Shown here piece by piece: positions 8,671 to 17,480 of a DNA stretch of 64,000 bases (position 1 is its first letter; the number at the start of each line of letters is the position of its first letter). The stretch lies in contig CP134874.1 in NCBI GenBank assembly GCA_037318855.1, positions 3,968,598-4,032,597 on the forward strand. Direction: 5' to 3'. A program made the position numbers and the translations under genes. This stretch comes from Candidatus Sedimenticola sp. (ex Thyasira tokunagai). Its GTDB lineage: Bacteria > Pseudomonadota > Gammaproteobacteria > Chromatiales > Chromatiaceae. The notes beneath the pieces are model-generated. The model saw only the letters and a program-made list of their open reading frames with translations, was not told where the DNA came from and did not search any database.

Positions 8671-8966
8671 GTAAAGCCACTACAGACAACCGCTTGATTA
8701 GCCGCCGACCAAACATCGAATACCGGAAGGTGGGTAGTTCAGGTTTTCTTGCCGATCAGACCAATGACACGGTCTATCACCTCAATCAAACCAGTTCTGC
8801 AATTTGGCACTATCTGGAACAGAGTGCCACCATGCAAGAACTTATCAATACCTTACAGGCCGCCTTTCCTGAGACCCCGGGGTTACAAATTGAAGAGGAT
8901 GTAAAGAGTGCATTTAATCAAATGATTGAGAAAAATCTGATTGCTCCCTGTCTCGATAAAATGTAG
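8667..8966 (+). CDS. PqqD-family peptide chaperone-like protein
   Basis: 99 residues with the PqqD/RRE pattern: a beta-strand region (VGSSGFLADQTNDTVYHLN) followed by NQTSSAIWHYLEQSATMQEL and a C-terminal helix with FNQMIEKNLI. PqqD-type domains bind leader peptides of ribosomally made, modified peptides and hand them to enzymes. It overlaps the HprK-like gene by four bases, so the two are translationally coupled. Together with the upstream Gly-rich precursor this suggests a peptide-modification cassette, though no radical SAM, cyclase or protease gene is in reach. Confidence 0.75.
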   Translation: MSKATTDNRLISRRPNIEYRKVGSSGFLADQTNDTVYHLNQTSSAIWHYLEQSATMQELINTLQAAFPETPGLQIEEDVKSAFNQMIEKNLIAPCLDKM

Positions 8967-9044
8967 TGGAGAGCCAACTCCCGGTCTAACATGACTCGGC
9001 CACCGGCACCCCAGGGGTAGCCTAATCATCCCGATTTTTGAAGG

Positions 9045-9434
9045 TTATCTTGGAAAAAGCATGGGCACTTTGAGACCATTAACAGCGGCCTGTTTATAGT
9101 ATTTTATTTTATCCCCAATCTTGCGTTGAACCACAACACCCAGGACCTTCCACTCCAGCTTCTCAAGGGTGATATCCGGATAGATCATGCTATTCACGGC
9201 AACCAGACGCGTCCCTTCCTTATCCCTAACGTATTTACGAAACCAGTTCACCCCTTCTACTTCAGCAAAAACATAAGCACCATTATAGACACTATCGGTC
9301 GGATGGATGATAACTTCACACTGATCAGGAAACTCCGGCTCCATGCTGTCACCATCTACCAGTAAGGAATAATCTTCAATTTTGCTAGATTGCCTATCCT
9401 GGAGAATGTCATTGCTATCTATGGTATTGATCAT
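9045..9434 (-). CDS. S24/LexA-like peptidase-fold protein without DNA-binding domain
   Basis: 129 residues covering only the LexA/UmuD-type catalytic fold: GDSMEPEF carries the Ser nucleophile and the Lys in NWFRKYVR aligns with the LexA/UmuD general base. No helix-turn-helix precedes it; the N-terminal 25 residues are polar and short, more like UmuD than a repressor. It may self-cleave or act as a partner of a regulator. The gene and the next one are AT-rich compared with their neighbours, suggesting transfer as one block. ATG 9432-9434 is used; about 230 bp of AT-rich DNA without a gene separates it from the globin-coupled cyclase. Confidence 0.65.
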   Translation of the reverse strand: MINTIDSNDILQDRQSSKIEDYSLLVDGDSMEPEFPDQCEVIIHPTDSVYNGAYVFAEVEGVNWFRKYVRDKEGTRLVAVNSMIYPDITLEKLEWKVLGVVVQRKIGDKIKYYKQAAVNGLKVPMLFPR

Positions 9435-9661
9435 GGAAAAGCTCTAATAGAGAAGGTTGATTTAGTTGCCATCAGAAACCACGGGGGCAGAACGTTAACG
9501 TGCTTAGTTTTTCTATTATGCACGATATGTGTATGCAGGACCCCACTCAGGTTTCTGAGTTGGAAACCGTGGTATGTTACAGATTGTTTTAAACGGTTAA
9601 TCTCAGCCACCGATTTTTGGTATCGACTGGTGTATTTCGTTAGGTCTGTTTATAAAACGAC

Positions 9662-10732
9662 TCAAGAACAAATAAATGAACCTTTTTCTTTTTTTGCAAA
9701 ATACATCTTTTCATCTGCATTTTTAATAAGAATATCTCCCTCAACATACTCACCAGGCCCAATCCCAGATATCCCCATGCTTAATGAATAATCTGGATAT
9801 CTTTCAGAAAATCTCTTTATTACTTTATTACAGATATCTCTCGCATTCTCAATGTCGCATTCTGGGAGAATTAAACAAAATTCATCTCCACCATATCGGC
9901 AAGCCACATCTACTTCTCTGATGCTATCGAGCATTGCTTGTCCTATATTTTTAAGAACCTCATCCCCTTTTATATGCCCCTGTGTGTCATTAATTTTCTT
10001 GAAATGGTCGACATCAAAGTAGACTATCGACAGTTTTGAATCACGCCTTTTTGCTGTCGCAAGCTCTCTTCGCAATACATCTTGCATAGCTCGTTGATTG
10101 TATATACCAGTAAGCGGATCCAGCCTTGCCTGCTCTTCTAATTGCCGTGTTCTTTCAGCTACTTTTTCCTCCAGACTTTTTGCATAGGCTTCCGTTTTTC
10201 TTTTAGCCGACTCAATTTCACCTACCAAACTATCAATGTATGTATCAAATACAAGCGTATTGTCAAAATAAAGCAGGTTATCTAACACATATAATATGCG
10301 GCCTAAGACTTCATTATTATCAATATTGTTTTTCAATACCTTCACAATGAGCTCTTTTAGCATTCTTATTGCTGAAATATAGAGCTTTGGTTCCACGCCT
10401 ATTCGTTTATGAACCATGCCAATTCTTAATCTATTATTAACGTATTCGCTGTCATAATTACCAGCAAATAGATCAATAATGTATTTACGCTGTGCGTTAC
10501 GTAAACGTAGTAATGTATCTGCATCTCCAATTAACAGTGATACCTCATCTATCCCCGTTTGTTTTTCATAAAACTCATCTACAATTATGTCGACATTATC
10601 TTCAATGAGAATTTTATATTTTGACAACAGGTGTAAAGACTCTTTATCAAGGCCAAGCAACTCCATGCGACCAGCGATTTCAACGTCACTAATCTTCATT
10701 TGCTCAATAAGTGTTGCTTCTGTACGCTTCAT
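9662..10732 (-). CDS. Globin-coupled diguanylate cyclase
   Basis: 356 residues: an N-terminal protoglobin-type haem sensor (residues ~20-175, with GMVHKRIGVEPKLYISAI carrying the probable proximal His and the usual globin-sensor pattern), a coiled coil with EEKVAERTRQLEEQ (~185-205) and a C-terminal GGDEF domain. The active site is intact (RYGGDEF) and an inhibitory RxxD (REVD) lies five residues upstream. It would make cyclic di-GMP in response to O2 or another haem ligand, in the cytoplasm. Codon usage is clearly AT-rich relative to phoR and rdgB, so horizontal acquisition is likely. It is the only clearly intact cyclase among four second-messenger genes in the window. Confidence 0.88.
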   Translation of the reverse strand: MKRTEATLIEQMKISDVEIAGRMELLGLDKESLHLLSKYKILIEDNVDIIVDEFYEKQTGIDEVSLLIGDADTLLRLRNAQRKYIIDLFAGNYDSEYVNNRLRIGMVHKRIGVEPKLYISAIRMLKELIVKVLKNNIDNNEVLGRILYVLDNLLYFDNTLVFDTYIDSLVGEIESAKRKTEAYAKSLEEKVAERTRQLEEQARLDPLTGIYNQRAMQDVLRRELATAKRRDSKLSIVYFDVDHFKKINDTQGHIKGDEVLKNIGQAMLDSIREVDVACRYGGDEFCLILPECDIENARDICNKVIKRFSERYPDYSLSMGISGIGPGEYVEGDILIKNADEKMYFAKKEKGSFICS

Positions 10733-11030
10733 CCTATTCTCCTTGTTGACCCAACAACCAAGGACAGACCACAGTTTCTTGATGCTTCGGGTTTGACTGC
10801 CAAAAGACTTGGTCTTTAAACGATACTATCGTATGTACATGGTAGCACGGCATTCATTCCACGCAGGACTTCATGCCATAGACAACTGGGAACTGGCTGC
10901 CACTTAAGCTCCTCGGCTGTCAAAATCTTGGCCTGTACCCGGCTGTCTCCAGGAACAAGTTTTCTCCATGTTCTTTGCGTCTTCTCAGCATTCTCTGTGT
11001 CCAACTTTTCCGGCCGATGATCAACAACAG

Positions 11031-12329
11031 TCAGGAAGTGCTACGGTTATGAGGAAAACAGCAGCTGAAAGTACTCCCCTCTCCAGGGGTGCTCTCCACC
11101 TTGAGCAGAGTTTCGTGATGGGAGAGGACATGTTTGACGATGGCGAGGCCGAGACCGGTGCCACCGCTCTGACGTGAGCGGCCGACATCGACTCGGTAGA
11201 AGCGCTCGGTGAGGCGAGGGATATGTTCAGGTGCTATGCCAATACCGGTATCGGTTACGGAGAAACGGGGGCCGGAGCCGGTCTGCCCCCAACTGATTGT
11301 TATCTCCCCATTTTCCGGGGTGTAGCGAACGGCATTGTAGACCAGATTGGAAAAGGCGCTCTCCAACTCCGGCCCATAACCCACCAGCATCAGGTGGTCA
11401 TCGACATCGAGAGTGAAACGGTGTGCCCTCTCACCACTGAGCTGTCTGGCACCATCAACAATGGTATCAATCAGCGCCTTCATAGAAACTACACCCTCAC
11501 GGCTGGGACCACTTCCGGACTCAAGGCGGGCGAGCAGCAATAGATCCTCGACGATGTGCTGCATACGGCTGGTCTGCTGCCCCATCTGCTGGAAGATACC
11601 CTTCCATTGGGCAAAGGCTTCATCCTGACTGTCCTGCATGGTCTCGATATAGCCGTGAACCACCGTCAATGGCGTGCGTATTTCGTGGGAAACGTTAGCG
11701 ACAAAATCGCGACGCATATTTTCAAGCTGATTCAGGCGAGTGATGTCACGCGCCTGCAACAGGCGTTTACCCTTGCCATAGGGGACGACCCGCACCTCAA
11801 GACTTGTCCTCTCATTTGCCGGTGAGGGAATCTGCAGCGGGTGACTGTAGTCACCCGCTGACAGGTAAGAGTGAAATACCGGATCCTGCACCAGTCTACC
11901 GATGGATGCCCCCTTGTCACGCTTGCGCTTAAGTCCCAGCATCTCCGCAGCGACACTATTCCACCACTCGGCACCTCCTTTTTCATTGAGCACCAGGGTG
12001 GCGTCGGGAAGTGCACCGGTAGACTCCAGAAGGCCACTGAGCATTTTGCTCAGCTTGCGCTTCCGTTTGCGGGCCCGCGCATGGAGAAGATCGACCCGGT
12101 CTATTAGTGTTTGCCAGATACCGACAGCGTAAGGGCGAGCGTTCCGTTTGGGATTTTCCAACCATAGACTGAAGCGGTAAAGCTGGTAGATGTGCCAGCA
12201 GAGGTAGAGAAATAGAGCTGAGAGCAGTGTGGTGAGTAGTTGGTCGATCAATATCGCCGGCAGAGCCAGCAGCACAGCAACAGAGCCGACGACCACCAGT
12301 TCAGCACGCCAAGCCCGTCTATGGCTCAC
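11031..12329 (-). CDS. phoR: Phosphate regulon sensor histidine kinase PhoR
   Basis: 432 residues: two N-terminal hydrophobic helices (residues ~10-45), a PAS-like region (~100-200), a HisKA dimerisation helix with NVSHEIRTPLTVVHGY and a HATPase with NLVYNAVRYTP, DTGIGIAPEH and GTGLGLAIVKH. This is the PhoR layout; it phosphorylates PhoB under phosphate limitation and integrates the state of the Pst transporter. It overlaps phoB by four bases (ATGA), so the pair forms an operon read leftward. No pst or phoU genes are in the window. Confidence 0.9.
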   Translation of the reverse strand: MSHRRAWRAELVVVGSVAVLLALPAILIDQLLTTLLSALFLYLCWHIYQLYRFSLWLENPKRNARPYAVGIWQTLIDRVDLLHARARKRKRKLSKMLSGLLESTGALPDATLVLNEKGGAEWWNSVAAEMLGLKRKRDKGASIGRLVQDPVFHSYLSAGDYSHPLQIPSPANERTSLEVRVVPYGKGKRLLQARDITRLNQLENMRRDFVANVSHEIRTPLTVVHGYIETMQDSQDEAFAQWKGIFQQMGQQTSRMQHIVEDLLLLARLESGSGPSREGVVSMKALIDTIVDGARQLSGERAHRFTLDVDDHLMLVGYGPELESAFSNLVYNAVRYTPENGEITISWGQTGSGPRFSVTDTGIGIAPEHIPRLTERFYRVDVGRSRQSGGTGLGLAIVKHVLSHHETLLKVESTPGEGSTFSCCFPHNRSTS

Positions 12330-13024
12330 CTGCCGTCGTCCTGCTCAGAAAAACGGTAGCCTGCTCCGCGCACCGTCTGCACCAGACTATCTACGCCGAA
12401 TGGCTCAAGAACCTTACGCAGGCGTCGGATATGAACATCCACAGTCCGCTCCTCTATATAGACATTGGTACCCCAAACCATATCCAGCAGCCTGGCGCGG
12501 CTATAGACCTTGTCACGGTGCGCCATAAAGAAGTGCAGCAGTTTAAACTCGGTGGGCCCAAGCTCCACCTCTTTACTATCGACGGTCACCCTATAGGTAG
12601 AGGGATCAAGCACCACCCCACCCGCCTCCACGACCTCTTCGGTGGCATGGGGTGCCACCCGTCGCAAAATCACCTTGATACGTGCCATCAGTTCGCGTGG
12701 GGAGAACGGTTTGGTGATATAGTCCTCGGCGCCGCACTCCAGCCCCCTTACCTTATCATCCTCCTCGCCCCTGGCGGTAAGCATGATCACGGGGATATCA
12801 CGGGTCAATTTGTCCTGTTTCAGCTCACGGGTCAGCTCTATGCCACTTTTTCCAGGGAGCATCCAGTCCATCAGGATCAGATCAGGCACCTTGCGCATCA
12901 GGTACTCTCTGATACCCGCCTCATCTTCCACGCCGACAGTCTTATAGCCACCCTGCTTAAGTGCAAAACTGACCATATCCCGGATGGCGGGCTCATCTTC
13001 AACGATCAGGATGGTTGCTGACAT
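12326..13024 (-). CDS. phoB: Phosphate regulon response regulator PhoB
   Basis: 232 residues: receiver domain with acidic pocket (VEDEP), phosphoacceptor Asp in LILMDWMLP and Lys in ITKPFSPREL, then an OmpR/PhoB winged helix with ELGPTEFKLLHFFM, RARLLDMVWG and ERTVDVHIRRLRK. These match PhoB closely. It would bind pho boxes and activate phosphate-starvation genes. A MITE-like element starts four bases beyond its start codon region at 13028, so the native phoB promoter may have been displaced or altered. Confidence 0.93.
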   Translation of the reverse strand: MSATILIVEDEPAIRDMVSFALKQGGYKTVGVEDEAGIREYLMRKVPDLILMDWMLPGKSGIELTRELKQDKLTRDIPVIMLTARGEEDDKVRGLECGAEDYITKPFSPRELMARIKVILRRVAPHATEEVVEAGGVVLDPSTYRVTVDSKEVELGPTEFKLLHFFMAHRDKVYSRARLLDMVWGTNVYIEERTVDVHIRRLRKVLEPFGVDSLVQTVRGAGYRFSEQDDGR

Positions 13025-13027
13025 GGT

Positions 13028-13194
13028 CTAGGAGCCTGTCCGAGAATAGGAGCCATAGCGAGGAAAAGCCATTTTGAGTCCATATTATTGATCATTTGAG
13101 GCGAATAGTCGCTCTTATTTAACGAAAATGAGCGGGGAAATGGGCCAAAAGGGCTTTCCCGCAGTAGGTTCTCTATTCTCGGACAGGCTCCTAG
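13028..13194. mobile_element. MITE-like element, copy 1 (CTAG-bounded, 167 bp)
   Basis: Bounded by CTAG at both ends and by perfect 18 bp terminal inverted repeats GAGCCTGTCCGAGAATAG. The interior (about 120 bp) carries no ORF. A second copy lies at 23061-23226 in opposite orientation with the same ends and a similar interior. CTAG flanks with TIRs fit a non-autonomous element moved by an IS5-type transposase with a YTAR target; that assignment is inference, and no such transposase is in the window. Confidence 0.75.
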
Positions 13195-13331
13195 TAGTCA
13201 CCTCTTACCGACGGGAGAGCCTCTGAGCTAAGTCTAGACGAAATGCGCTGTTCAGAGGCTCCAACAGAGAGTATTACACCTGAGAGACTGTTACCGTTTG
13301 ATGACAGCCGTCCGGTAAATCCGGAATAAGG

Positions 13332-13661
13332 TTACCAGCTGAAGAGCACCCACTGAGGAATGGCGGTGTGGGTCGGGTGATCCTCCTCCCGGACATCCAT
13401 CACCCCGTCACCATTGCTGTCGAGCAGAAAGTAGGGAGGACCTGCCGCCGGAGTGATCTTCTCCATAAAGACCCGGCCATTGACACTATAGCGCTCTACC
13501 CTGCCCCTACTGTCTTCAACAATATTCACATCCGGTTCCAGCACTTCACCACTCTCAACCTGTGGCGGAATATCCGGTGGCTCCGGCACAGGAGCGTTCT
13601 GAGCGATGGCCAGAGGCAAGGCCAGTGACAACCCCAGAGTAAGTAACGACTTTTTCATTAT
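13332..13661 (-). CDS. DUF2782 family exported protein
   Basis: 109 residues from ATG 13659-13661: a signal peptide (KKSLLTLGLSLALPLAIAQ), a Pro-rich linker (PEPPDIPPQ) and a conserved domain ending GPPYFLLDSNGDGVMD and IPQWVLFSW, the hallmark of DUF2782. The upstream in-frame ATG (13679) would add six residues with no better signal. These proteins are common in gammaproteobacteria, often near polA; their role is unknown, probably periplasmic. Confidence 0.8.
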   Translation of the reverse strand: MMKKSLLTLGLSLALPLAIAQNAPVPEPPDIPPQVESGEVLEPDVNIVEDSRGRVERYSVNGRVFMEKITPAAGPPYFLLDSNGDGVMDVREEDHPTHTAIPQWVLFSW

Positions 13662-13882
13662 TTTAGTTCCTTTGCTCAATCAGTGACCTCATCCAACATC
13701 ACTGTCTCTTACTGTTTTGTCGGCAACATCGACGGATTATTGATAGATATTATTATAGTTCCTGCATGAAATCCTTCACGCCGTTCAAATTCTGGTTCAG
13801 GCCGCCCCTTTTCTGCATAATAGCGGCCCACTCTCCTCCCAATGAACCTCACAGCAGATGAAAGTTTTATGCCACACCTGAT

Positions 13883-15889
13883 ATGCAAGACCTGAATCCC
13901 AGCCAACGAGAGGCGGCATGTCATATCGACGGTCCCCTGCTGGTACTGGCGGGCGCCGGTTCCGGCAAGACGCGGGTTATCACCCGCAAGATAACCTATC
14001 TTGTGGAGAAGGTCGGTTTTGACCCCCGCCATATCACTGCAGTGACCTTTACCAACAAGGCGGCCAGGGAGATGAAAGCACGGGTTAGTGAACTGCTTCA
14101 GGGAAAAAACGCCAAAGGTCTAAGCATCTCCACCTTCCACACTCTCGGCCTCAATATTCTCAGACGCGAGCACCGGTTACTGGGATACAAATCCGGTTTC
14201 ACCATCTTTGACTCTCAAGACAGTGAAGGGTTGCTAAAGGAACTACTACGCAAGGGTAAAGGGGATGATGAGGTGGCCAACAGTTACCAGTGGCGCATCT
14301 CCGGCTGGAAAAACGAAATGCTATCACCGGAGCAGGCGATAGCCCAGGCGGAAGATGACCTGGGAATGCGCACGGCCATGCTCTACGCCCAGTACCAACG
14401 TTCGCTCAAAGCCTACAACGCCGTCGATTTCGATGACCTGATTCTGTTGCCGGTACAGCTGTTCGATGAAGAGCCGGAGGTACTCGACCGCTGGCAGGAC
14501 CGAATCCGTCATCTGCTGGTGGATGAGTACCAGGACACCAACCTCTGCCAGTACCAGTTGGTCAAACAGCTGGTAGGGGTGCGACAGGCGCTGACGGTGG
14601 TGGGTGATGACGACCAGTCGATCTACGCCTGGCGCGGTGCCCGACCGGAGAACCTGATCCGCCTGAAAGAGGACTTTCCACGACTCAAAGTGGTGAAGCT
14701 GGAGCAGAACTATCGCTCCTCCGGGCGTATCCTCAAGGCAGCCAACCGGCTGATTGCCAACAACCCCCATGTATTCGAAAAGCGCCTCTGGAGCGAGTTG
14801 GGGCCGGGGGAGCCGCTACGCGTGATGAGCTGTAAAAATGAAGTTCATGAGGTGGAGAAGGTGGTCTCCGAGATCACTCACCACCGGCTAACGAAAAAGA
14901 GCACCTATGGTGACTACGCCATTCTCTACCGAGGTAACCACCAGGCACGGCTGTTTGAGACCGCCCTGCGGCAAAACGATATCCCCTACTTTCTCAGCGG
15001 CGGTACCTCATTTTTCAGCCGCAACGAGATCAAGGATGTGATGGCCTATCTGCGCCTGCTCGCCAACCCCGATGATGATGCCGCTTTCCTGCGCATCGTC
15101 AACACGCCCAGACGAGAGATCGGTTCCACCACCTTGGAGAAACTAGGCAACTACGCCACCTCACGCGGGCTTGGTCTGCTGGCAGCCTGCGAAGAGCTGG
15201 GTCTGGAGCAGATCCTTGAGAAGCGTCCCCTGGAGCGTGTCCGTACCTTTACCCAATGGGTCAGGGAGTATCAGCGTAGCGCCGAGTCCGATCACCCGGT
15301 CAATACCGTGCGCAGCCTGCTCAACGATATTAACTATGAAGGCTGGATCTACGACAAAGCCTCCAGCGACAAGGTGGCGGAGAGGCGTTGGGGCAACGTA
15401 TTGGAATTGGTCGAGTGGCTCGACAATCTGCACAAGGGCGATCGTGTGGGAGAGAGTCTGGCGGAGATAGTCAGTCACCTCACTCTGCAGGATGTACTCG
15501 ATCGACAGAGTGAGGATGAGAGCGAAGACAGAGTCAGCCTGATGACCCTCCACGCCTCTAAAGGGCTGGAATTTCCCCACGTTTTCCTTGTCGGCATGGA
15601 GGAGGAGTTGCTGCCTCACAAAAGTAGCATCGAAGAGGATAATATCGAAGAGGAGCGACGCCTCGCCTACGTCGGCATCACCCGCGCACAGCGCACACTT
15701 ACCATCAGCTACGCCGAAAAACGCAAAAAATTCGGTGAAATCATCCCCTGCGAGCCGAGCCGCTTCCTTGATGAACTGCCAGAGGAGGATCTCAACTGGG
15801 AAAGTAAAAACAGTGAGCTCTCGAAGGAAGAGAAACAGGAGCGGGGCAACACCCACCTAGCGAGTATGAAGGCACTGTTGGGTGGGTGA
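13883..15889 (+). CDS. rep: ATP-dependent DNA helicase Rep
   Basis: 668 residues, matching E. coli Rep (about 670). Superfamily 1A 3'-5' helicase that clears proteins ahead of the replication fork. Motifs in order: LNPSQREAA (Q motif), GAGSGKTR (Walker A), VTFTNKAAREMKARV, VDEYQDTNLCQYQLV (Walker B), DDDQSIYAWRGA, QNYRSSGRIL, LMTLHASKGLEF and AYVGITRAQ. The start is ATG 13883. The C-terminal tail (KQERGNTHLASMKALLGG) fits Rep rather than UvrD. Downstream is a palindromic repeat and a shared terminator. Confidence 0.95.
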   Translation: MQDLNPSQREAACHIDGPLLVLAGAGSGKTRVITRKITYLVEKVGFDPRHITAVTFTNKAAREMKARVSELLQGKNAKGLSISTFHTLGLNILRREHRLLGYKSGFTIFDSQDSEGLLKELLRKGKGDDEVANSYQWRISGWKNEMLSPEQAIAQAEDDLGMRTAMLYAQYQRSLKAYNAVDFDDLILLPVQLFDEEPEVLDRWQDRIRHLLVDEYQDTNLCQYQLVKQLVGVRQALTVVGDDDQSIYAWRGARPENLIRLKEDFPRLKVVKLEQNYRSSGRILKAANRLIANNPHVFEKRLWSELGPGEPLRVMSCKNEVHEVEKVVSEITHHRLTKKSTYGDYAILYRGNHQARLFETALRQNDIPYFLSGGTSFFSRNEIKDVMAYLRLLANPDDDAAFLRIVNTPRREIGSTTLEKLGNYATSRGLGLLAACEELGLEQILEKRPLERVRTFTQWVREYQRSAESDHPVNTVRSLLNDINYEGWIYDKASSDKVAERRWGNVLELVEWLDNLHKGDRVGESLAEIVSHLTLQDVLDRQSEDESEDRVSLMTLHASKGLEFPHVFLVGMEEELLPHKSSIEEDNIEEERRLAYVGITRAQRTLTISYAEKRKKFGEIIPCEPSRFLDELPEEDLNWESKNSELSKEEKQERGNTHLASMKALLGG

Positions 15890-15978
15890 GAAGGACTGAA
15901 GCTGGCAACAAGGTTTCTGCTATCCATCTGAAAAATTCGTAACATTTAGCTACAAAGACCAAGATTAAGTATCTGGGT

Positions 15979-16057
15979 GTAGGAGCGCTTTCTTGAAGCG
16001 CGATGAACAATCACAGCACAGTCTCCTTTCCATCGCGGTTCGAGAAACCACTCCTAC
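15979..16057. repeat. REP-like palindrome (GTAGGAG...CTCCTAC)
   Basis: GTAGGAGCGCTTTCTTGAAG begins an imperfect inverted repeat closed by GAAACCACTCCTAC. It belongs loosely to the same GTAGGAG/CTCCTAC class as the copies at 36613, 44906 and 62408, which share a different, more conserved body. Confidence 0.6.
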
Positions 16058-16090
16058 GTCAAATTACAGGTTATTGCGCATGCCACACGC

Positions 16091-16118
16091 AAAAAGACCG
16101 CCGATTGGCGGTCTTTTT
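16091..16118. terminator. Bidirectional terminator between rep and cytochrome c gene
   Basis: AAAAAGACCGCC pairs with GGCGGTCTTTTT around GATT. Runs of A on the left and T on the right allow it to work for both convergent genes, rep and the cytochrome. Confidence 0.85.
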
Positions 16119-16141
16119 GGATTGAAGCTACTAAAGCGAAC

Positions 16142-16657
16142 TTAGAGGGAGAGCAGCCACTCCACCACGGTGCGGATGTCCGCCTCTGGAACATGACCGT
16201 TAGGAGGCATGGGAATCTGGCCCCAGGTACCGCTGCCACCGTTCTTAATCTTCGCCACCAGCATCTCAAACGCAGCAGCATCACCCTTGTACTTAGCCGC
16301 TACATCTTTATAGGCGGGACCAAGTACCTTGACTGCAACCTGATGGCACGCCATGCAACCCTTGGCCTGGGCCACGGCCTGAGGATCACCACCACCCGCA
16401 GGTGCCGCTACAGGAGAGGATGCTGGAGCCGCAGCAGGGGCCGGAGCAGCAACCTTAGCCGCCTCGGAGCCGGTGATCACGACCTCACCCACTGGCTTGA
16501 TACGTTCATTCACAGAAGCGTTGGCGCTGCCGGCAACAGCCGCACCTCCTTTCTGGAACTGTGCAGCAGTCAGAGAATAGATCAGAAAGTTGACCACCAG
16601 GATCAAACCAACACCCACAATAGTCGAGCCAAAACTCATAGCACCTTTATTTTCCAC
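16142..16657 (-). CDS. Membrane-anchored class I cytochrome c (c5-like)
   Basis: 171 residues: an N-terminal hydrophobic anchor (residues ~8-30), an Ala/Pro-rich linker (~70-90) and a C-terminal mono-haem domain with CMACH, PAYKDVAAKYKGD and an axial Met in GQIPMPPNGHV. This is the cytochrome c5/c551 pattern, an electron carrier in the periplasm tethered to the inner membrane. No oxidase or reductase gene is adjacent, so the partner cannot be named. Confidence 0.88.
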   Translation of the reverse strand: MENKGAMSFGSTIVGVGLILVVNFLIYSLTAAQFQKGGAAVAGSANASVNERIKPVGEVVITGSEAAKVAAPAPAAAPASSPVAAPAGGGDPQAVAQAKGCMACHQVAVKVLGPAYKDVAAKYKGDAAAFEMLVAKIKNGGSGTWGQIPMPPNGHVPEADIRTVVEWLLSL

Positions 16658-16883
16658 TGTTACAACCCCTCATTGCTAAAGACCATCTGTGCAGGGACAA
16701 AATAGCCGCCAGCCACCACAGAACAAAATAGTTTATCAGCATATGGTAATACACTACGGGGTACTTTTTCTACAACAACACGGGATTTCTATAGAAAAAT
16801 CATGAAACAAGCATAGACTATCGACTGAACTGCCGCTATTCTATGGCGCCTTCCACAACCGTCCATTGTGGAGAAGAGTTCAA

Positions 16884-16960
16884 GCGCCCGTAGCTCAGCT
16901 GGATAGAGTACCGCCCTCCGAAGGCGGGGGTCACAGGTTCGAATCCTGTCGGGCGCGCCA
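16884..16960 (+). tRNA. tRNA-Arg (anticodon CCG)
   Basis: 77 nt cloverleaf with encoded CCA: acceptor GCGCCCG pairs with CGGGCGC, D arm GCTC-AGCTGGATAGA-G, anticodon stem CCGCC/GGCGG with loop CTCCGAA (anticodon CCG), T arm ACAGG-TTCGAAT-CCTGT. It is followed at once by a rho-independent terminator. Its last 19 bases are repeated at 17114-17132 as part of a 147 bp direct duplication. Confidence 0.95.
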
Positions 16961-17088
16961 TACAAACAAACCCGCTTTCGAGCGGGTTTTTTTGTGTGGC
17001 AAGTTCGACAGCCATGATGAGAACCTGCAGGTTCGACAAATCGGCAGGAAGCCGGTTTGGACGACGGCGGAGCCGGCGCCCTGAAAGG
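16942..17088 (+). repeat. 147 bp direct repeat, copy 1 (starts inside tRNA-Arg)
   Basis: From AATCCTGTCGGGCGCGCCA, the 3' end of tRNA-Arg, through the terminator to GGCGCCCTGAAAGG. It matches 17114-17260 with one substitution (T/C in ACAAATCGG versus ACAAACCGG); a 25 bp spacer separates the copies. Confidence 0.9.
16968..16991 (+). terminator. tRNA-Arg terminator
   Basis: AAACCCGCT-TTCG-AGCGGGTTTTTTT: GC-rich stem, UUCG tetraloop and a T run, seven bases after the tRNA CCA. Repeated at 17140-17163. Confidence 0.9.
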
Positions 17089-17113
17089 GTGAGGGCCAGG
17101 GATGGCCCGAATC

Positions 17114-17260
17114 AATCCTGTCGGGCGCGCCATACAAACAAACCCGCTTTCGAGCGGGTTTTTTTGTGTGGCAAGTTCGACAGCCATGATGAGAACCTGC
17201 AGGTTCGACAAACCGGCAGGAAGCCGGTTTGGACGACGGCGGAGCCGGCGCCCTGAAAGG
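17114..17260 (+). repeat. 147 bp direct repeat, copy 2
   Basis: Second copy of 16942-17088, carrying only the last 19 bases of the tRNA and a second terminator (17140-17163). It ends exactly where the IS91-type transposase remnant begins (stop codon at 17261-17263), so the duplication junction and the remnant share an endpoint. Confidence 0.9.
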
Positions 17261-17480
17261 TTAAGAGACAACGTCCGGCACTTCATCCTCCACCCAGTCG
17301 CCATAAGCGAGCATCCGCTCCTGGTGGCAGCTGGGACAGAAGTAGCGGATCTTGCAGCTGAAGGCGAGAATATAGCCATAACCGCAGCCATGGCAGTAGA
17401 TGCGGGCAAATCCCTTGTGCAGGTCGCCGCAGTCAATAAAACGCTCCAGCGGGGGGGCCAGATACCCGTAATAAATAGTG
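17261..17480 (-). pseudogene. IS91-type transposase remnant (zinc-binding N-terminal domain)
   Basis: On the minus strand the frame reads YLAPPLERFIDCGDLHKGFA, then YCHGCGYGYILAFSCK, YFCPSCHQERML and GDWVEDEVPD before TAA at 17261-17263. The Cys/His spacing (C-x-D-L-H, CxxC, SCK, CPSCH) is that of the zinc-binding domain preceding the HUH catalytic domain in IS91/IS801-type transposases. The catalytic domain is gone and no start codon is apparent. IS91-like elements move by rolling-circle copying, which could explain the adjacent duplication of the tRNA end. Confidence 0.7.

Noticed and set aside
10816..11004. 62-codon minus-strand frame between the globin-coupled cyclase and phoR
   Set aside because: No ribosome site, no recognisable domain, composition of non-coding DNA. 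The ~300 bp gap seems otherwise empty.
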